Positions 22,184-25,975 of a stretch of 25,975 nucleotides of DNA are shown here, piece after piece; position 1 is the first letter of the stretch, and each line of letters starts with the position of its first letter. Source of the DNA: Victivallis vadensis (lineage in GTDB: Bacteria; Verrucomicrobiota; Lentisphaeria; Victivallales; GWF2-50-93); the NCBI GenBank assembly GCA_020718525.1, contig DYRX01000022.1, forward strand, positions 1-25,975, in the 5' to 3' direction. Below the pieces are notes generated by a model, which saw only the letters and a program-made list of their open reading frames with translations, was not told the origin of the DNA and ran no database searches. The position numbers and the translations under genes are program-made.

Positions 22184-23752
22184 TCAATCCTCCGTTATTC
22201 TCTTGTAGAGATATTCCGCAAGGACGTCGAAATGCGGATGCTGTTCATAGGGGAGCGCGTCCCCGCTCTTGTCCTCCTTGAACCTCCCTCCCTTTCCAAG
22301 AAGATCAGAGATGAGATTGGCGGGTGCTGAGCCTGCGAAAACCGCAGCCGCATAGCTGAGAAGCGACTCGTAGTTGTATCTGTAGCCTTCTCCAAGCATG
22401 TCCCTGATCGCAAAGGGCAAGTCATAAAGATTCCTGCATTGCCTGAACATGGATTCGTCCATCAAATCGTAAAGGGACTTGCCAAGCGTGATCACGGGCT
22501 TTCTTGCAACTCCAGCCTCTAGTCCGATCGTGCCCCTGATGATAATGACCAGCCTGCAAAGCTTCAGAAGCTCCTCGCTTGATGTGGAAAAATCCGCGAT
22601 CTTGACTCCGGGAATGTCGAGCAGTTTCTGGTAGTAGCCCCAATTCCGCCTTCCCACCATCCGCGGATGCTCCTTGATCATGAGCGTCATTCCCACTGGC
22701 ATGCTCAGGCAAATATTCCTTACAACTTCAATCTGATTCAAAAATGGTCTTGCAAACTGAGCCAGGACAATTTCCGGCTCCATGTGCATCGGATAGAGGA
22801 TAAAATTCATCTTCTCTGCGTCTTTCAGGCTCACAAAATCATTTTTCAGCCTGTTTTTTATCTTTTTGGCGTGCCAGGGATTCAGATATTGCCTGTATAA
22901 AAGGGGCTTGAAAGCTCCCAAATCCTGATAATCGTAGCAGTATGGAGGTCTTTTCCTCTTGAAATATTTCGCAATCATTGAGAAGGGTTTTGAAACAAGC
23001 TTGCCTAATTTGATCTTCTTCCTGCTTTTCTGCTTTTCCTTCTCCTTCACAAGACCCGCCAGAGGATTTCCCTCGTAAATTTGCTTTTTCTTCGCAAATG
23101 CGTCGAGGTACTCCTCCGTCATCTTCCTGATCTCCGCGGGAATCCCCTCCTTGCAGAATTTGTTGAATATTCTTGTGATATGCGGATCAGGCTCCACAGT
23201 GCCGTCGCAAAACATCACATAGTTCTTCTGCCGGGTCATCCTGAGATCAAGCCCTTTGAGCCCCCTTTTCCGAGCGAAAAGCTGGCCAATGCAGTCGCCA
23301 AATGTGGCAGTATAAATCGAGCACACCGCAGTCGGCCGCACCTCGTCAAACATCTTTTCTATTCTCGGGATCGCCACATCGAGCAGGGACAACTGCATCC
23401 TCCTGTCAAAGCGCGGCCTGTAGTCCTGCCTCAAATTCATTCCGGCTCCGTACCAAAGCCGCCTGTCAGTCACAATCGGAGTCCAAAGCGTCGGATCTCC
23501 TATCTCACGCTCATAGCCGGCAAGTCTTTTCAAATCTGCATCGTGGTCCATCGCATCACGGTATATCTCCCACTCTTTCACTACAAAAAACTTTTTTTCA
23601 AAATCAGGATGTTTCTCTAAAAATTTCTCGTAGAACTCCGCTCCGGCAACATAAAAGCCAGCCTTTTCAACCTTTTCCTTGCTGTCAACACGAAGATAAA
23701 GCTGATAAAAGAGCTCTAAAATCTTGTTCTGCGTGAAAAACACCAGATTCAT
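22184..23752 (-). CDS. Capsule-type polysaccharide biosynthesis protein (KpsS/Capsule_synth-like, GT-B)
   Basis: 522 residues, with AAGG eight bases before the ATG. The C-terminal half has the features of capsule biosynthesis GT-B proteins: ILYPMHMEPE (318-327), TLMIKEHPRMVG (356-367) with the conserved KEHP, and RGTIGLEAGVARKPVI (406-421), the donor-site loop and helix. The N-terminal half (VRPTAVCSIYTATFGD) fits the acceptor domain. A basic stretch around 236-270 (KEKEKQKSRKKIKLGKL...KRKRPP) may contact membrane lipids. Family members add Kdo or other sugars to a lipid or growing capsule; the exact reaction is not predictable here. It lies 44 bases after the six-hairpin-like gene. A nearby CMP-sugar synthetase fits a CMP-linked donor, but this is inference. 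Confidence 0.78.
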   Translation of the reverse strand: MNLVFFTQNKILELFYQLYLRVDSKEKVEKAGFYVAGAEFYEKFLEKHPDFEKKFFVVKEWEIYRDAMDHDADLKRLAGYEREIGDPTLWTPIVTDRRLWYGAGMNLRQDYRPRFDRRMQLSLLDVAIPRIEKMFDEVRPTAVCSIYTATFGDCIGQLFARKRGLKGLDLRMTRQKNYVMFCDGTVEPDPHITRIFNKFCKEGIPAEIRKMTEEYLDAFAKKKQIYEGNPLAGLVKEKEKQKSRKKIKLGKLVSKPFSMIAKYFKRKRPPYCYDYQDLGAFKPLLYRQYLNPWHAKKIKNRLKNDFVSLKDAEKMNFILYPMHMEPEIVLAQFARPFLNQIEVVRNICLSMPVGMTLMIKEHPRMVGRRNWGYYQKLLDIPGVKIADFSTSSEELLKLCRLVIIIRGTIGLEAGVARKPVITLGKSLYDLMDESMFRQCRNLYDLPFAIRDMLGEGYRYNYESLLSYAAAVFAGSAPANLISDLLGKGGRFKEDKSGDALPYEQHPHFDVLAEYLYKRITED

Positions 23753-23796
23753 CTATGCACCTTTCTTTGTGTTGCCTGAGAAATACAAAAATGACA

Positions 23797-25713
23797 TTAC
23801 GTCAAAAATCCCTTTTCGCCAGAAATGTCCCATACTTTTCCAGTAAATCCTTCGAGCGTAACAGCAACCGTCCAGGGATGATACTCGCAATTGACGGCCC
23901 ATGGCTCGCCAGTTTCCGGATGCGCCTGTGTCAAGAGACCGTCCGAGGGGCAAAATCTTTCACCGAGCCATCCGGGCTTGCCCCAGCCAAAATTTTCATC
24001 TTCGCGGCAGACACAGCAAGTCCCATACCTTACCGCATCCTCCGTTCTCATCCTGTAATATTCGTCGCCAGTCTTTTCGTAAAGATAAAGAATCTGATCC
24101 AATGAATTGAGATGCATGGGATGTATGTGCGGATTATGCGCAGACGTGAGCGAGCCGCCGGACGAACCCCATTTTGCAGTGTCGAGGGGCGGAAACGCGG
24201 CTTTCACATTGTAATAATATCTCCAAAGCATTTCGAAATCCGCACTGTCCCGCAGAATCTCCATGGTTCTTCCATCGCCAGAAATGGAATGGAGGCGCGC
24301 CGCCGCATGCAGTAGAGCTAAATTGCCCTCCTGATCCATGGCGTCGTGAGTGTCCATCGGCGACCCGCAGGCCGATAGGGTCGCAATCTGTTTGTGATAA
24401 GCCTCAATCGCCCTGACAGCGGCTTCAAAATATTTTCGTTCTCCCGTCAGGGAAAAATATTCAGACAGCGCCGCCGCATACCAGCATCCCGCAAAACCCT
24501 TGTAGCTGAGCGGACTCCCGTCATGCACAGAATTTGATGACGGAAAGAGTCCGCCTGAATCCTGCTGCTCAAGAACCAAATCCAGAATCCGCTTTGCAGA
24601 TATAATCCATTTGGACGACGATGAATATCCCAGAAGAGATGCTGATTTAAGCAGATAATATGTCGCATGTCCTTGCGTATATGCATAATGCGCCTCCGGC
24701 GAAAGATAGCACCACCAGCCTTTGGAATCGCTTCCCCATGCATGCTTGCAGTCGTGAAAGAATCCGCTTCTCTCATTAATATTCTCGCAGATAGAGTCCA
24801 AACGCCTTGTCGCATAATCTCTTAGAACTGGACGCTCAATGCGCCGCTGAAGCTGAAGAAGCGGATAAGCCAGCATCGAGCCGCCCGTCCACCCGATCTC
24901 GTCCAGGGATCGTCCAAATCTTCCATCCTTGATCTTGATGAATTCCCCAGCAGTCTTTTCAAAATGCTCGTTTTGCGAAACACGCAGATTGTCATTGATC
25001 AGAGCGTCAGCCAAGAGAGCAACAGTTTTTTGGACTGACTCGCCCATCGGAGCATCTTCTCTGTTTCTTGAATACAAATCTCGGATGACAACTGAATGGG
25101 TTCTTCTGTCACACGAATCAGACTCCCAAAAATCTATTTCCGTCTTCAGTTCGCCTGCAAATCTGTGCCAAAGCCTGTAGCCGGGCGCAGCCTGCCCATT
25201 GTGGACAAATTGAACTGGCTCGACAATCGTGCCAATCGAAACGCCTATTCCTCGTTTCATGCAGACACGCAACCCATTGACAGTCAAAGAGTTTCCGCTC
25301 TCAATGTACGGGGCGACGGCAATAGCCGCCATTCCTTCTCCTCCGAAAATCATTGCCGCCGGAACACTCGCCCTGTCAGCTCGGATTCCCCAGTGGCCAG
25401 ATCTTAGAATTGGAGGATCAATATCGGACTTACCCGTCATCTGCGGATAGCCGGGACCGGTGTCTTCAGGACGATTGTGACCAATCATAAATCCGGGGAT
25501 CAGCGGAAACAGATCCGGGCAATCCGGATTGCACCAAAATGTCAGAACCGCTTCGCCGGAGCCTGAGGCGCGAAGCTCGAAGCCTGCTGAAGTTTTTCTC
25601 AATCCAATTTCAATGCCCCAGATTGAGACGGCCGCCGGGAAAGAGGAAAGCTCCTCGTATTTCTCCTCGGTTCCAGGACGCAAAACAGAAATTTTAAAAG
25701 TTCGCTTCAGCAT
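23797..25713 (-). CDS. Putative (alpha/alpha)6-toroid carbohydrate-active protein, no signal peptide
   Basis: 638 residues. The first ~200 residues are beta-rich (SIWGIEIGLRKTSAGFELRA..., RSGHWGIRADRASVP). Residues ~220-600 form helical pairs with aromatic-rich loops (GWWCYLSPEAHYAYTQGHAT, FAGCWYAAALSEYFSLTGE, GWGKPGWLGERFCPSDG, NCEYHPWTV). This layout is that of six-hairpin glycosidases or heparinase/C5-epimerase-like enzymes, but I do not recognise a specific family or a definite catalytic pair. There is no signal peptide, so it would act in the cytoplasm unless the start is wrong; no clear binding site precedes the ATG. It opens the visible run that continues into the KpsS-like gene. Possible roles are glycan hydrolysis, lysis or epimerisation. 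Confidence 0.65.
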   Translation of the reverse strand: MLKRTFKISVLRPGTEEKYEELSSFPAAVSIWGIEIGLRKTSAGFELRASGSGEAVLTFWCNPDCPDLFPLIPGFMIGHNRPEDTGPGYPQMTGKSDIDPPILRSGHWGIRADRASVPAAMIFGGEGMAAIAVAPYIESGNSLTVNGLRVCMKRGIGVSIGTIVEPVQFVHNGQAAPGYRLWHRFAGELKTEIDFWESDSCDRRTHSVVIRDLYSRNREDAPMGESVQKTVALLADALINDNLRVSQNEHFEKTAGEFIKIKDGRFGRSLDEIGWTGGSMLAYPLLQLQRRIERPVLRDYATRRLDSICENINERSGFFHDCKHAWGSDSKGWWCYLSPEAHYAYTQGHATYYLLKSASLLGYSSSSKWIISAKRILDLVLEQQDSGGLFPSSNSVHDGSPLSYKGFAGCWYAAALSEYFSLTGERKYFEAAVRAIEAYHKQIATLSACGSPMDTHDAMDQEGNLALLHAAARLHSISGDGRTMEILRDSADFEMLWRYYYNVKAAFPPLDTAKWGSSGGSLTSAHNPHIHPMHLNSLDQILYLYEKTGDEYYRMRTEDAVRYGTCCVCREDENFGWGKPGWLGERFCPSDGLLTQAHPETGEPWAVNCEYHPWTVAVTLEGFTGKVWDISGEKGFLT

Positions 25714-25975
25714 GTCTAGAATATCAAATTATTCCCGTTTCGATGAACATTGGACTGAATGGCCTAGTGTCCTGTTTCCTAAATAACGATACTATGTCTA
25801 TTTAATAAATCAGATTAGTAGTTGTTGCACCCCTTCAGGGTGCTGGAATTTTTGATTAATCTTATCCCAGCCCGTTGGGCTGGGCTAAGGAATGCCACCC
25901 CTTCAGGGTGAAAACAACAATAGATGAATTAAAGGGGATGCTTTCTCAGGCTGAAGGCCTGACATTCCATAGCCT
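25714..25975. other. Non-coding right end with AT-rich stretch and hairpin repeats
   Basis: No open frame of note. Bases ~25770-25820 are AT-rich and could carry the promoter of the six-hairpin-like gene, but I cannot place a -35/-10 pair with confidence. The rest, from 25827, is a cluster of small hairpins listed separately. Confidence 0.5.
25827..25962. repeat. Cluster of four REP-like hairpins
   Basis: Four stem-loops in 136 bases. GCACCC-CTTCA-GGGTGC at 25827-25843; CCCAGCCC-GTT-GGGCTGGG at 25866-25884; CACCC-CTTCA-GGGTG at 25896-25910; TCAGGC-TGAAG-GCCTGA at 25946-25962. The first and third share the same loop and stem core, and the fourth has the complementary loop (TGAAG), i.e. the opposite orientation. 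Short palindromes of this look are common as dispersed repeats in PVC and Bacteroidota-type genomes and resemble REP sequences mobilised by RAYT transposases. Confidence 0.7.

Noticed and set aside
20444..25798. A recurring CATA(C/G)TATC-like motif upstream of the glycosidase, antitoxin and toroid genes as a common regulatory signal.
   Set aside because: Very similar strings (for example CAAGATAGTATGGC near 2415-2430, and another near 3645) occur inside the MBOAT coding region, where they encode Tyr-Tyr. Matches of this length are expected by chance in 26 kb.
1..25975. tRNA, rRNA or riboswitch in the intergenic gaps.
   Set aside because: I looked at the gaps 4915-5314, 20471-20659, 22076-22183 and 25714-25975 on both strands and saw no cloverleaf, rRNA segment or familiar riboswitch core. 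A covariance-model search would be needed to exclude unusual RNAs.

Overview
All genes in this window read from the minus strand, so transcription runs right to left. The window looks like an envelope and exopolysaccharide locus of a Gram-negative-type bacterium of roughly 50% GC. The PVC group (Verrucomicrobiota, Lentisphaerota, Kiritimatiellota) is my best guess. It rests on the tandem 'WAL' repeat protein beside an MBOAT O-acetylation pair, the very repeat-rich exported proteins, and short hairpin repeats together with a REP-associated transposase. No rRNA or other phylogenetic marker is present, so this is a soft inference.

Right to left: (1) 25.98-25.71 kb is a non-coding end with four small hairpins of the 'CTTCA-loop' kind. 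(2) 25.71-22.18 kb holds a six-hairpin-like carbohydrate-active protein and a capsule-type (KpsS-like) GT-B protein. (3) 22.15-21.43 kb holds an AbrB/MazE antitoxin and PIN toxin pair, with a palindromic operator next to a plausible promoter. (4) 21.36-20.66 kb is a NeuA-type CMP-sugar synthetase with no visible sialic acid synthase. (5) 20.66-20.38 kb is a regulatory intergenic region: an 82-bp nested inverted repeat, a sigma70-like promoter, a 14-bp tandem duplication and a small hairpin.

(6) 20.38-9.47 kb is the most striking part. Four consecutive genes encode large exported proteins that all end in the same ~343-347 residue module of exactly seven FG-GAP/VCBS repeats. In the first the module is fused to a GH-A-like glycosidase domain. 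In the other three it is fused to 14, 7 and 14 copies of a ~47-residue 'YAGGxFTTAGG' propeller-blade repeat. Blade counts in multiples of seven suggest modular seven-bladed propellers.

(7) 9.38-5.32 kb holds two SAM methyltransferases, a Wzx-type flippase and a GT4 glycosyltransferase, which are polysaccharide assembly genes. (8) 5.31-4.92 kb is an intergenic gap. (9) 4.92-0.51 kb is a tightly coupled operon (TAATG junctions): a membrane-anchored nine-repeat protein, an AlgI-like MBOAT acyltransferase and an AlgJ/AlgX-like SGNH protein, which together probably O-acetylate an exported polysaccharide. (10) 0.49-0 kb is a REP-associated tyrosine transposase cut by the window edge, carrying two in-frame copies of a palindromic repeat.

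Taken together: genes for sugar activation, glycosyl transfer, methylation, flipping and O-acetylation of a surface polysaccharide surround a family of tandemly duplicated surface or secreted propeller proteins. Those proteins may bind, anchor to or remodel that polysaccharide, but this functional link is inferred from context only.
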